Below, one piece after another: positions 22,346-33,763 of a DNA stretch of 64,000 bases. The position numbers and the translations under genes are program-made. The notes beneath the pieces are model-generated. The model did not search any database and had not been told where the DNA came from. It saw nothing but the letters and a program-made list of their open reading frames with translations. The DNA is from Rhynchopus sp. YZ270_cl-10 (taxonomy: Eukaryota > Euglenozoa > Diplonemea > Diplonemida > Diplonemidae): NCBI GenBank assembly GCA_964035575.1, contig OZ037928.1, positions 372,001 through 436,000 on the forward strand, in the 5' to 3' direction. Each line of letters opens with the position of its first letter. Within the stretch, counting starts at the first letter, position 1.

Positions 22346-23383
22346 TTATTGCGACAGTCTCGGTCGCTTGCAGTCTTCCTCAGGTGATTCATCTCGCTTC
22401 CGTTTCGGACGGGCATCCACCACAAGATCACTCAGGCCTGCCTCCTCCACAGCGCGCGACACAACAGCACTGCACCCAGAGAGGTGGATGGTTTGTAAGT
22501 TTGTCTCCTCGCAGAAGTCTGAGCCAATGTGCTGAACACTGTTGAGTGAAGACAAATTGAGTGATGATAATTCGCTGCAGCAGTAGAGAAAGCCGTCCTC
22601 AATGTGCGTGAGACTGTTGAGTGAAGATAAGTCGAGAGATGTCAAACTGTAGCAGTCGGCGAGGAAGTAGTTCCCAACGTGCGTGAGACTGGTGAATGAA
22701 GACAAGTCTACTGATGTTAAACTCGTGCATCCACGGAGGAATTCTTCCCTAACATGCGTGACATTTGTAAATGAAGACAAGTCAACAGATGTTAAACTGG
22801 TGCAGTGGAGGAGAAAGCAGCCCCCGATGTCCGTGAGACTGGTGAATGAAGACAAGTCTACTGATGTTAAACCTTCGCACTCATGGAGGAAGCCGTCCCC
22901 AACGTGCGTGAGACTGTTGAATGAAGACAAGTCGACTGATGTTAAATTCGGACATTCCGAGAGGAAGTAGCTCTCAATCCGCGTGACAGTCGACACAGCA
23001 CTCAGATCAAGTCGCGTCATCGATGCCCAGTGCAAGAACCACTTAGGAATGACAGTCGTAACCTCCGCCTGCAGAAGCAAACACGCCACCTCAGGATCCC
23101 TCACCTCCTCCAACCTCTCTGGCCTCAGGTTTGTCTCACCCAACGCATGAAGAGCTGCTATGGCTTCACACCTTTTTGTCGTCGTCACCAAAATCGAGTC
23201 CCCAGCACTCAGCTGCGTCATGTCCGCTCCTTCTCCCATCACTTCGTCTCCGAAACTCATGTCAAAGCTGTCTTCAGGCAGCCCCACTGCAGACGCCACC
23301 TTCCGCCGCATGTCCTCCACTGTGTCAGCCAGAGCCACCTCAATCACGTGTGTCTCGTCGGATAAGACCACATTCAGATCCAT
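22346..23383 (-). CDS. UBL-LRR protein 4
   Basis: A 345-residue member: MDLNVVLSDETHVIEV, UBL to ~70, linker, about six LRRs, then KRKRDESPEEDCKRPRLSQ. The stop again sits in CAATAAAGG. The frame is open upstream of 23383 but that part is flank sequence (CATTGGGGAGGGTGG in other copies). Head-to-tail with the gene at 20656, separated by the duplicated intergenic block. Confidence 0.87.
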   Translation of the reverse strand: MDLNVVLSDETHVIEVALADTVEDMRRKVASAVGLPEDSFDMSFGDEVMGEGADMTQLSAGDSILVTTTKRCEAIAALHALGETNLRPERLEEVRDPEVACLLLQAEVTTVIPKWFLHWASMTRLDLSAVSTVTRIESYFLSECPNLTSVDLSSFNSLTHVGDGFLHECEGLTSVDLSSFTSLTDIGGCFLLHCTSLTSVDLSSFTNVTHVREEFLRGCTSLTSVDLSSFTSLTHVGNYFLADCYSLTSLDLSSLNSLTHIEDGFLYCCSELSSLNLSSLNSVQHIGSDFCEETNLQTIHLSGCSAVVSRAVEEAGLSDLVVDARPKRKRDESPEEDCKRPRLSQ

Positions 23384-23529
23384 GATTTGTGTTGCTGTGT
23401 TTGAATTCACTTTTGCTGTGGTTGCGATATTGTGTGGGCATTGGGGAGGGTGGTGAGGGGTGGACCAGCCGGGAGTTGACAGGTTGTGTCCTCTACAATT
23501 TTTTTTTGACAGTTTCTGGAGTATTCTCA

Positions 23530-23989
23530 TCAACTGCCGGAAGCAAAAACGCACGATTCAGCACTCATCGAAGTAGCTGCATCCCAAAGCTGAATACACC
23601 CTGCATCCGTCCCCCACTCCGCTACAAAGTAGTCATCAGCATGCGTCTCACGGCAATGCCCGCAAAAGTCCATCCGAAGAAGCTGACTGGGGCGAACCGT
23701 AGGTACTGGCTCATAAGGCTCAAACCCTCGGAACAACAAGGCTCCTCGAAGTGTTACGCCCGCCAGTCCATTCGGACTCGTATAGACCCGGTTGGAGACA
23801 CGGAGTCTGGATGTGAACTTGGAAGGCCCACCCGAAGAATATATCCTGTACAGTGTGCAGCCAGTGTAAGGTATTGTAAAAGATCCAGAAACGTTTTTTT
23901 CCCCCCCCTTTTTTCTTTTGAATACTTTGCCCTTCTCAATTACTTTTGATACATCACTGTTCACGGAAGTGAACTGGACCAAGAAGCGG
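23530..23989 (-). CDS. Possible 3' exon of an unrecognised protein
   Basis: An open minus frame begins after a pyrimidine-rich CTCCTCCTCCAG acceptor-like site and runs ~150 codons to a stop. It has normal composition (SFTIPYTGCTLYRIYSSGG, later LLRMDFCGHCRETHADDYF). There is no ATG until late in the frame, so if real it needs an upstream exon, which I could not place between 24040 and 24529. I recognise no domain. Confidence 0.35.
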
Positions 23990-24529
23990 CTGGAGGAGGA
24001 GGAGGAGGGAGGAGGCAGGGAGGGGGGAGAACTTAACACAGATATTTTTGCTGTGGTGCTGCTTCAGCGGCACTTCATAAAATAATAATGAGAGATAGCT
24101 TACAGAGGGCCGCTACAAGAGTTGTACAGACGACACCAGACGGACAACAGAGAGAAGCGCACACCTTGCGACTGAGGGCCTCAACACAGGAATCAATTCC
24201 CTTTTAGGTGAACGTCGACAACGGCATGTTTTTTGTAGTCGCTGCGGCGCACTGTACCCAACTGGCAACTCATGCAAGGGCACAACGAGGGGGGACAGGC
24301 CTTGCGAGTGGATATCCTTCACTTCACTTCAAAGGAAAAAAAGTAGAGTTGAAAATACAACAGCCCTCTCGTGAACAGTGCACCTTTTGGTATGACCGGC
24401 TGACTTTATCGGCAGAGGTTGGCTAGCCGAAAAAACAAAAAAAAGGCTGATATTTGCACAAGAAACATATAATCCTTCTTTTGACGCCCTTCCTTGCAGT
24501 GCTGCGGAGGGTCTTTCTGTTCTTTTGAC

Positions 24530-27500
24530 CTATTTTATTGGCGTTCGCCCCTGCAACGGTGCAGAGTGAATAGGCCGACGCGCCTGCCTGCTGCAATACG
24601 AAGGGAACACGATCGCAGGATCCCACACCCGTTCTCCTGTGATGAACGCACTCGTCTCGTCTGTGTACTCAATGACAGGCTGTTTTTTTGTATTTTTTAT
24701 TTTTGCAGCGGGTGTGTTGAAAGCGTACCCAACCACCTCCCTAAAAGCATTAACCCCATATGGGGTGTGTATTAGAAATCAGTTGTAAAAAAACAAGTGT
24801 CATGGTGTGGCTGACGACCCCAAAATAGCAGAAAATAGCACAAAAGCATTTTTACGGTTGCGGTAATACGGTAATCGTTTTATACGAATAATACGGTATA
24901 GCACGTATAATGCAACCTACCTTACCACCACCCCACACAGCAGAGAATAAGACTCGGGGACCCGGATATTCTCAGCCGGACTGGGACCCTGCACCAGGAC
25001 CGAGACCAGAGACCGGGAACCGTGCTTATTATCTGCTGGGCCCCCCCACGTATAATGCAACCTAGGACACCCACCACCACCCCCCCACCTTACATACCGG
25101 GGTCGCTGCCGCCTGCAAGAGCTGCATCACTGGCGATACTTCATTTGTGAGAGAAAGCGAGTCTTCCCTCCCCCCGCCATCGACACCACCACCCCCTCCA
25201 GCTTCGTCGCCTCCCTCCCCTCCTCCTCCGCCTCCCTCCTTCTGCGCCGCAATCATCTTCCTCGAAGACTGCGGGATGCTTGAGTTGTTGATACTCCCGG
25301 GGCCTTGCGGGAGACGGAGCTCTTCGCGAATCCGTTCCTTGGCAAGACGCGTGTCGCGGAGCCGCGCTTCGTGCTGTTCCCGCCGTTCCCGCAGTTGTTG
25401 TGTCCGCAGATTTTCACGTTCAGAGGACATTTGGACCCGGGAGAGCGCGACATCGTGTTTGTAGTCTCGGATGCGTTGGAGACGGCGTTTGTTGTCCTCT
25501 ATGCAGAGGTGCTGTTCGTGGCGGATCTCTTCCTTTGCACCGTGTAGGAAGGCCTGGGTCAATGAGCGGTCCTGCAGAAACCGTTCCTTCTCGAGCGCAG
25601 CCTGGAGGACCCCGTTGACCCGCTGGACCCGCTCCAGCTCGCGTCGCCCCCTGCTGTCGGCAGCGAGGGTGGAAAGCAAGGAGGCCTTGCTGCGTCTCTC
25701 TGCCGCGGCGCGGTGCTTCTTTGCCTCTAGTTTGCAGAGCCTGAGCTGCGCGGCTTCTTGTTTGCGGAAGACGAGGAAGGCCTGGGTCTCCTGTTTGGTT
25801 TCCGCATCGCTGCGGACCCTGTGTACGTTGATTGCGTGGTGTAGACGTCGTGCACGGTCCTGCTCTTTGGTGGCCGAGTGGAGGAGGGCAGAGTTTGTGG
25901 TACGTTGTTCATGGAGAAGAAGTTTGCCTTCGAGCTCTGCGCGTTGTGTTTCACGACGTTGTGCTTCGGCGGATTCGGCTAGGCTCTGACGTTCTTTGAC
26001 CAAATCATGGCGGTGTTGATGATGCGACGCAAGCTGCTCCCGCTCCATCTCTATATTCTCCAAACGTTGTCTCTCGCGTGCCCGCCGTCTTTGTCGTCTG
26101 GATTCGCAGATCCGTTCGGTTTCCTCAGCCCTGGCGCAGTTTTGTGCGTGCATCTTCCTCACCTTATCCTGAAGTTCTATGCGTTTCCCATAGGCTCGCT
26201 CTCGTCCTGCCTCCTGGCGGCGGTGTTGTGTTTCCTTCCATTGAAGCTCTCTGGTGCGTGCAGCAGAGCGGAGGTGGTCACTTTCCTCTGCGAGCTTGCG
26301 TTCTTTGTGGACCTGGCGCAGGGCGCGTTCGCGGTAGAGGGCAGTCTCCTCGCTGTGTGCGGTGGTGTCGTGTGTGGTGTCGGTGGTGAGGAGGACACCC
26401 TGGGCAGCTGCCAGGGCGCGCCGTGCTACAGTTTTCACCACGTCCCCGTCGGCGTCGTGAAGGAAGGGTCCTAAGTGCTCATCAATATCCCCAGCCTGCA
26501 TCTCCACAACCGGTACCCCAACACGCGCAACACACAGCAGAAGCACCTCGGTGATAAGCTTTGGGTCTGCAACCTCACGCCGACGGACGCGGTGGAAGCG
26601 GGACATCAGCTGTTTGGTGGGGGTTTTTTTTGTGTATCTTTTTTGGGAGGGTGTGCACATACTGCCTTGCGTTCGGCCATGATGACCTTGACCTTGGCGC
26701 GGCGCCGTCCGTTCATGTGTTGGTAGCGCAGCCTCTCGTGCACCGTGTCCTCCACATCCTCCCCCACGCTCACGATGGGGAGCAGCTCTTCTTCGCTGAT
26801 GCCTTGGCGCTGGCAGGCGAGCTGGGTGACCTGGGGGGGAGTGGAATACAGTACGTAAAAAACAGAAAAAGTGTATCAAGACATTATCCCCTAAAGTTGG
26901 GGTGGCCCGGGGGCACGGCGCTTAGTTTTTACAAAAAAAATTTAAAAAAATCACAAAAATCAAAAAAAAAAATCACAAAAAATCACAAATTATCACAAAA
27001 AATCACAAACAACTACTACAAAGTCACGGTACATTTGGTCGACTTCCTGCAATCTGAACAGGGTGGAGATCAATAATCACCACACACTCAGAAGCGAGTA
27101 AAGAGGCAGCGAAAAGCGTAGCCGGCCTCAGACAGTTGTTTATCTTGGCGATTGCCAAGGCACGGGAGCTGGCGGAGACTCCCCAAGCACGAGGTACCGA
27201 CTCCAACGGAGGAGGTAGACGTGGTGTGCGCCGACACTGACGCGACCCCCGTTACCGAAGCGACTCCGGACACCGACGCGCCCCCCGACTGCAATTGTTA
27301 CATTGCGCTGTCTACAGCACATAGCCGCCACCCAGCTGCACACGCTTGTGTTCATTGGAAGGGTCGAGCCGCCTCTCAAGGCGCGTAAGACCAAGCCGCC
27401 GCCGCGCAACATCGGATTGGCCGCCCACATGACGCTGTCATCGCAAATGATGGCATGTTCCTTCTCCAATGGATTTATTGGGTGTATGTTATACTGGGAC

Positions 27501-28911
27501 AATGTGGTCAGATCGTCTTCAGACCTGGAAAAGTGCACGACATATAAAAGCTTCCGACTGCGGCGGGCGGCCCATTTTCACCCTTTTCTTGTTCCTCATC
27601 CTCTCTATGTTTTCACTTGCCCCTGATGCTGACAAAAATCACGGATTTGTCCATTTCGGCGTATTGACCCCACCACACAACTGTACTGTACTGTATTCCC
27701 AATCCCCTGTGTATACTGCGGAAATTGACCAAAAACGAGAACTTGTCCATTTCGGAAAATTGACCCCACCACTGGCCGGACGGATTCCGGAAATGCAAAT
27801 GCAAGTGTTTTCGGCGTGACTGTGTATACTTTATGTACTGTGCACTACCACAGCACAGGACCTCATAAGCTCTCAGTAAGCTCTCACAGACTCTCACAGG
27901 CTCTCGCAGCCTGTTACGTGTCTCACGGAGACGATCATAGATCACCCAACAAAAAATCACAAAAACCAAAAAAAAAAAATCACAAAAAATCACAAACAAT
28001 CACACAAAATCACAAAAACCAAAAAAAAATCACAAATAATCACAAAAAATCACAAAAAATCACAAAAACCAAAAAAAAAATCACAAATAATCACAAACAA
28101 TCACAAAAAATCACAAAAACCAAAAAAAAAAAATCACAAAAAATCACAAAAACCAAAAAAAAAATCACAAACAATCACAAAAAATCACAAGATTCTTTTT
28201 CATAATGTTGTGACTTTTTGTGATTTTTTCCGAAAAAACACAACGCGCCACTTCCCTGCGCGCCCGGGCCACCCCAAAAGTCTCTCTTCATTTGCTTAGT
28301 CACCTTTTTTTTGGCCACATTCGTTATATACGGCGCGCATCGCTGGCCTTCCACAAAGCATACTACTAAACAAACAGATGAAATCAAAACAGTTGACTTT
28401 CAATAGTAAAGCTGAAAAAAACCGGAGGACAGCCTTGACTGATACTTTCTGTATTAGCACACGATTGCCTCCCTGAAGGCTACGTAGCTACCTGAGTACA
28501 AAAAAAACCTCCTACTGACTCACGTATGATATGATGCCCATCCCAAGGACCAAAATAGAAAACGACGTCAGGATATGACAGTTAAATGAAATAAAGAAAA
28601 CACTTTTTCGTTTTATCGCACCGCAAAAAGGTTTGTGTTTTTTTCACTGATGAATGTGAGTGATGTTAGTGGAAAAACAATACGCTAAAGCGGGCACGCA
28701 CCATCAGTCGTTTTCCATTTCTATTCGTCAATGCTTAACAACACCAAAAAAACCCCCCCCCTTTCGTTGAAACATGAGGACTCACATCCACACCAACCCC
28801 CTCTCAGAAAAAAACACACATTACCTGGCATGCAAGGAACTCCGCCAGCTCCTCTATCTCCTCATCTGGTACCGTCATGTCCAGCGCAGCTGCCGAGCTG
28901 GGGGACGCCAT
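24530..28911 (-). CDS. Coiled-coil protein of axonemal type, four exons
   Basis: Exons by inspection are 28911-28825, 26830-26663, 26609-25098 and 24679-24530, all phase 0, giving 638 residues. Donors are GTAATG, GTATGT and GTATGT; acceptors are CCCAG, AACAG and AACAG. It starts MASPSSAAALDMTVPDEEIE and ends GRTPIK. Residues ~155-505 are charged helical coiled coil rich in ER/RE/QR pairs, as in trichohyalin/plectin-homology and cilia-associated proteins. A GGGGGGEGGDEAGGGGG stretch precedes the last exon, which reads PVIEYTDETSAFITGERVWD. A role in flagellar or basal-body structure is inferred, not shown. Intron 1 is ~2 kb and full of repeats, against 53 bp for intron 2 and 418 bp for intron 3. 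Exon 1 and exon 4 rest on splice-site and frame fit only. Confidence 0.75.
24950..25042. mobile_element. Small TIR element inside intron 3
   Basis: CAGCAGAGAATAAGACTCGG at the left is loosely inverted at the right (GCTTATTATCTGCTG), with GGACCCGG words inside. Related to 6743-6928. Confidence 0.5.
26935..27015. repeat. ATCACAAAAA-type low-complexity array 1
   Basis: Irregular copies of AATCACAAAAA within intron 1 of the coiled-coil gene; the larger partner is at 27945-28190. Confidence 0.8.
27080..27545 (+). other. Coding-like island inside intron 1
   Basis: A G+C-richer patch with several overlapping open frames on both strands (plus-frame peptide VFIGRVEPPLKARKTKPPP, minus-frame HAIICDDSVMWAANPML). 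Composition differs from the flanking A-rich repeats. It may be a captured gene fragment or transposon piece. I cannot assign a product or strand. Confidence 0.3.
27945..28190. repeat. ATCACAAAAA-type low-complexity array 2
   Basis: About 245 bp of AATCACAAAAAACC variants, strongly A-rich on the plus strand and therefore T-rich in the intron transcript. Confidence 0.85.
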
Positions 28912-29679
28912 CGGGTGCGCTGCTGCCCACACCCCGCAGGGCTACCATAAGGCAACAGGAGGGACTACAGCAAACGACACAATGTGGTACAAATCTAAGG
29001 GGGTGACCAACAAATGGCAAAGGAGGTGTAGGGGGTGTTTATATAACGAAAAGGCTTAGAGGGGAAAAAAATGCAGTTGTAAAAACACAGCAATACAATA
29101 AAATATAATCTACAAAACTTCTGTGGGGGAGATTGAATGAATGTTTTGGTGGTGTGGCTGAAAAAGTGCGAAATCACCTTTCAGCCACAATGGTGTTGTT
29201 GTTGTTGTTGTTTGAAAACTTGGTTGTATTAGTGTAGCCACCCTAGAGTGTGCTCCACTATGTTGTTTTTGCTTTGTGTTCCAAACTTCTGTAAAAAAAA
29301 AAGGGAAGCTGTCACATCAGGTGAGATGTGCTGCCTGTTAAATGACTTCTCGAGGTCCGCAGTGCACTTTTGTGGGTAGCCCTCAGGCAAGACACCCTTC
29401 AGAAGTCAGGTAGAGAATGTTGCAATAAGCTGGCTTGACTCCATAAATTTTATGGAAAAAAGGATCACCCCCCCACCTTTTTTTCTTTCGTTCCCCTTCC
29501 GCTCTCACACAAAAAAAAATAAAATATACGAATGTGCTGCTACCGTTTCGAACACACATTTTAGCCAAGAATATGGCCTTTTCGTCGTGCAGTGCGTGCA
29601 CACATCACCAGGACACCGTGTGCTACACGGACCCATTCTGGGGTCAAGGTAATCCGAGTGTTCCCCCTATCTGTCTCTC
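28912..29679. other. Gene-free stretch
   Basis: Contains a retroposon tail at 29196-29262 and otherwise A/T-rich sequence. Nothing else supported. Confidence 0.45.
29196..29262 (-). mobile_element. Retroposon 3' end with (CAA)n tail
   Basis: Same GTGGCTACACTAATACAACC and AAGTTTTC end as at 12725-12790, but on the minus strand it is followed by CAA repeats rather than A's. The family thus ends in different short tails. Confidence 0.6.
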
Positions 29680-30208
29680 TCATGAGGTGATGCCCTTTTC
29701 TCGCTTGTACCTTTCCGCAAAACCGTCATCCTGTGGTTGTTGTGGTGATTGTCAGAGGGGGAGAGTTTGTACGCTTCGGCCAAAAAAAAAAAAAGAAAAG
29801 TTTATAAGATGATCCTAAGCCTCTCGTGCTTAGTCACCTTATCATATTCGTTATCGCACAGCATCAGCTGCGCTGGCTTCCACAAGTTTGTTGTAAGGGA
29901 TGATGTCATTTCCCCAGCCGGAGTTCGTAATAATAATAAAAAATGACAACAAGGGGAATTGGTCGTACCTGAAGCTTATCAATGAGCTCCTGGTTCATGA
30001 TGTCACAGTCCTTGCAGGCCTTCACACGCTTCTCCTCACGCAGAATGTCCTTCAGAAGCCCCTCACGACGTAGGTCCTTTGCCGCCTGCTCCGTCCACAT
30101 GACGTACTTGAGCACACCTGCCACCCACAGCACACCAAACCCCATGTACACATAGCTGCGCATCGTTGTCCGCGGCTTAACACCACGTGTGCGCCTTGGC
30201 TGACTCAT
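29680..30208 (-). CDS. Small one-pass membrane protein, two exons
   Basis: Exons 30208-29969 and 29730-29680 give 96 residues, starting MSQPRRTRGVKPRTT. Residues ~19-38 (YVYMGFGVLWVAGVLKYVMW) form one membrane helix. A charged helix (QAAKDLRREGLLKDILREEK) and the end DGFAERYKREKGITS follow. The intron is GTACGA...CACAG, phase 0, and contains the stem-loop motif at 29815. A short basic N-terminus plus one helix suits a small mitochondrial inner-membrane or ER protein, but I do not recognise the family. The frame is open upstream of the chosen ATG, so a longer 5' exon after the TTTTTGCAG acceptor at ~30243 is possible. Confidence 0.65.
29815..29833 (+). other. Dispersed conserved stem-loop, copy 2
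   Basis: Same CTAAGC-CTCTCGT-GCTTAG hairpin and flanks (TTTATAAGATGA) as at 2145; lies within the intron of the small membrane-protein gene, antisense to it. Confidence 0.5.
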
Positions 30209-31110
30209 CAGAGTCTTGATGCGCAAATTAGAATAACCCAACTGCAAAAAAAAGCGGTGGGGAAGGAGGGGGGGAAAGGGGTATGTATGTTGTGTGGTGT
30301 GTAGTGCTGAAATGTACCGTTGTTTTTGCGGATGTCGGTGGGCTGTAAAATTGGGTGAAATTTGGGTGAAATTCACGCAATTTTGATGGGCTGTGTTTGG
30401 ATCCGGATGGGTAGAAGAGAAAATAAAAACGGTACATCATTCAATAAAAAACAAACGCTTTTTGAGATGAACCTAAGCCTCTCGTGCTTAGTTACCTAAA
30501 AAAAAAAGTGGAGAAGGCAGAGAGGGATCGCTGGAAAGCGTTGTCCCGTTTATTTCTCCTATTGTGACAAAAAGAAAAGTTGACTTGAAATACAACAGCC
30601 CTCTCATGAAAGTGTACCTTTGGTACAATGACCGCGGATGTACCGGGGGGGGTGGACACCCCCAACCATGCAGTCCTACAATCCATTTCGTGGTTGACAT
30701 CTGATAAAAAAAAAAAATAGTCATGAGATGAACCCCCGCACGGCTGGCATCCTTCCCCGCACCTCCATTCCGTAAGCAGAATGGGAATACAGCTCGAATA
30801 TGGCCCACCTGATTTTGCCTGAAATTTTGGTGTGGCCGACGACCCCAAAATAGCACAAACATAGTACCCTCTTTCAGCCACACCAAGGTTGGTAGAGTTT
30901 GTAATGTATTTAAACCCCCAAAACTCCACCAAAAATTTCAGGTAGTAACCCCCACAAGGGGACCTAAGAACAACAGTTTTGTAAAGAATGGCTGGACCCC
31001 CGGAAGGGGACAGTGATGTTTTGTCGGAAGAGAAAAAAGAAAAAAAAAGCTGATATTTTTTGCCAAAAAACTTTGGTCGCCCCCCGCGCCCCAACTGTAC
31101 ACTAATAAAG
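30209..31110. other. Gene-free stretch with dispersed motifs
   Basis: Stem-loop copy 3 at 30473-30491, a GAAATACAACAGCCCTCTC motif at 30580-30632, and the phrase TGTGGCTGACGACCCCAAAA shared with 24810. A 200-codon minus frame (30492-31094) has poor composition and no domain, so I do not call it. Confidence 0.4.
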
Positions 31111-31918
31111 CAGGGTTCTATACAGGTCCGGTCACTCGGTCGGTCTGACCGAGTCAGACGTTGACTCGGTCAGCCGTTTTTTTTTTTTTTTTTTATAAAT
31201 CTCAGATTTTTTTTCCAAGTCTTGGGGTGGAAATTTTGGTACCTCACACTAGCCTCTGAGAGTGACCAGAAATGGCCTCATGAACAAAGTGACCCGTCAC
31301 AGCCAAAACGCGACTCAATTGGTCAAACGCCGAAGGAAAAGGAAGCATGCAGCATGGCGAAATAATAAAAGTAGCGTACCGTGCGCCTGCGGCGCAAGAT
31401 TGCAACCCACCCTTCCCATGATATACTTTTGCAGTAAAAATGTGCAATTTTAAGCGCAATTTTTAGAAATGTTGCGTACCGTGGCTTCGCCAGAAACTTT
31501 CGTTTTAGAAAAACAGGGGAGTAAAATTACGGAAGCTGACCACAATTACCAGCGACAGTGCCGTTTTGTGTCAACTTTTTTTTAGAAATGTTGCGTACCG
31601 TGGCTTCGCTTTGGGTGCCGTGCCCGCCCTTTCTTTGTTATAAATGTACTGAGGCTACAGACACACTTGTGCCTGGTGCACGAATTGCTTCAATGAAGTG
31701 CCGAACTCCGCAGTTGGATAACCGAGGAATTCTCACTTTCCGCCGGAGGCCCCCAACTTGAGCTGGGTTGGGGACCCGGGCTCGACGAGTTTCAGCGAAA
31801 AACCCCAAAACCTATATAATTCCCTGTGGAGGGGGGAAAATTTTTTTTTGGGCTGACCGAGTCAAACCGATTCTGACCGAGCCAGCCCCTCGTGGGCGGA
31901 ATGCTGTATAGAACCCTG
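31111..31918. mobile_element. hAT-like non-autonomous TIR element with 6-bp TSD
   Basis: CAGGGTTCTATACAG at the left end is exactly inverted at the right. The direct repeat ATAAAG flanks it at 31105-31110 and 31919-31924. Inside each end are CTCGGTC/GACCGAG palindromic words. CAGGG termini are typical of hAT elements, though those usually make 8-bp duplications. The 808-bp body has no transposase. Confidence 0.8.
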
Positions 31919-31930
31919 ATAAAGAACACT

Positions 31931-32012
31931 TTTTTTTTTTTTTTTTTTTTGACAAATTTGTTGGAGTAGTGTAGTTGCCTCGGTTTGTGTTGCCACAGTA
32001 CGTGCAATCTCC
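31931..32012 (-). mobile_element. Poly(A)-tailed retroposon 3' end, second type
   Basis: On the minus strand GGCAACTACACTACTCCAAC is followed by AAATTTGTC and a long A-run. The same end occurs at 38938-39000. It starts right beside the hAT-like element. Confidence 0.6.
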
Positions 32013-32555
32013 ACTGTATGTGCTTTTTTTTGAACGGGGCCCAAAATCCCCCATATTTTCCCCCCCTCTCTGTTGTTTGCGACCCTCTATTCCCTATTAG
32101 GGTAGCACAATTAAAAATATTGTTTAGTGTCCTGCGCGCGAACAGATTTTTGGAAATCCAAAAAAAAAAAATAATTGGGACACAACTACAAAAAAAATAA
32201 TTTTTATGGTTGGTAGGTTGAAGTCAGGACGGACGAAGTCTCGGAGGGCCCTAAGGGGGAAGGTAGGTAGGGCACTTCTGTCTGGGAAAAAGTGACCAGA
32301 ATAAAAAATGTTGGGGTCCCGTGCTCCCAAATGTGCGAAATAAGCAAGAAATAAGCATTTTTGCGCACACGTGTATAAAAAAAAATCCGCCTCCGGCGGA
32401 ATCACCAAAAACCTGTTGGAGAAAAGCGTAGGTCCCCCGAATGGGGTAGGCTTAGAAAGCCTCTTCACAGGTGAAGCCGGAATATATCAACCGTCATTAG
32501 GCTCTTTGATCACTGATCTCAGGGGAGCAATCCCCTATCGATTAGAGTGACAAGA

Positions 32556-32990
32556 AACCTGGTTGATCCTGCCAGTAGTCATATGCTTGTTTCAAGGATT
32601 AAGCCATGCAAGTCTCAGAGTAAATGGATTAACAGTGGATCTGCAGACGGCTCATTAAATCAGCTACAATCCACGCGGGAAAGGTGCCTTACGGCGTCCA
32701 GTAGGATAACAATGGTAACTCCATTGCTAATACCTGTCCGAAAAATTCCACTCAGATTCCACCCAATGAGTTAACGCTTATTGGGCTGAGAGGGATGCAG
32801 TTGACCGAAACGAAAACTAACGCTAGCAATAGCAGTGGTTCTTTGGATGAAACAGGTCAACCGAGCGATAGCACACAGACTTGATCTGGTGCAAGCCCGC
32901 AGAGGGATGCAGTTGACCGAAACGAAAACTAACGCTAGCAATAGCAGTGGTTCTTTGGATGAAACAGTTCGTTTTCGAGGATTTTCAGAG
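32556..32990 (+). rRNA. 5' fragment of an 18S rRNA gene, rearranged
   Basis: Begins with the universal eukaryotic 18S start ACCTGGTTGATCCTGCCAGT, then CATATGCTTGTTTCAAGG, TTAAGCCATGCAAG and GGCTCATTAAATCAG. Similarity fades after ~32785. A 67-bp segment (AGAGGGATGCAGTTGACCG...) is present twice, at 32789-32855 and 32901-32967. No core 18S follows, so this is a truncated rDNA relic rather than a working gene. TTTCAAGGA after CATATGCTTG is reminiscent of Euglenozoa. Confidence 0.8.
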
Positions 32991-33129
32991 ATCTCACGTT
33001 ATGAAGATTTCCTTAAGAAACCATTGAATCTCATATTTCAGAATAATAGTACCTTAGAGTGTTTTTGGACACACATGTGACCCCACCGTGGAGAGCAATC
33101 GGCTCGTGCAATCAAAAGAAAGTGGAGAA

Positions 33130-33763
33130 AAGGTAGAAGAATAAAATAAGTTGGGTACCGTGCGCCTGCGGCGCTGTCTGTTCCCTACCAGTTTCTACAG
33201 GCAAACACTTGCCCCCTTTACCTTACACTGACGGGTTTTGACCAAAACCAAGAACTTGTCCATTTCGGCAAATTGACCCCACCACAGAACGGACGGATTC
33301 TGAAAATGCAAATGCCGGTGTTTTCACGCATTTTCATGTTTCAAGACGTCAGGATCAGGGAGAGAAAATCTGGTTGTGGGATTTACCTTGGCCCTCTTTA
33401 CCCACATGGATTTTGACCAAAACCAAGAATTTGGCCATTTCGGCAAAGTGACCCCACCACAGTGCGGACGGATTCCGGAAATCCCAATCGCGGTATGTTT
33501 TCGGGCTGAAAACCCACTGTTTTTTCAGGGGAAAAAATTGCTTCCAAATGTCGGAATTTTCCGAATTTTCCTGAAAATGACCCTTGTTTACGAGTATGGG
33601 TTCATATTTTGCGAAAATTTAAGTCACTAAAATTTTGTCCATTTTTCCGTATTCACCCCACCACAAGCCGGTATTGGCTCAGAAATGCAACAAAACTCCC
33701 CAGAGTTAGGAAATAGCCTGAAAAGAGGGCAAAATAGGTGAGGGAAAAATTATTTTTTTTTGA
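33130..33763. repeat. Cluster of dispersed repeat fragments
   Basis: Several partial copies of the 516-924 repeat in inverted orientation (CCCCACCACAG, TTGACCAAAACCAAGAA), preceded by a GTACCGTGCGCCTGCGGCGC motif at 33155-33174. No gene. Confidence 0.6.

Noticed and set aside
20656-23383. 75-bp direct repeats suggestive of a CRISPR-like array
   Set aside because: They are in-frame LRR coding units with no unique spacers.
30492-31094. 200-codon minus ORF
   Set aside because: Poor composition, spans known dispersed motifs, no domain, no splice support.
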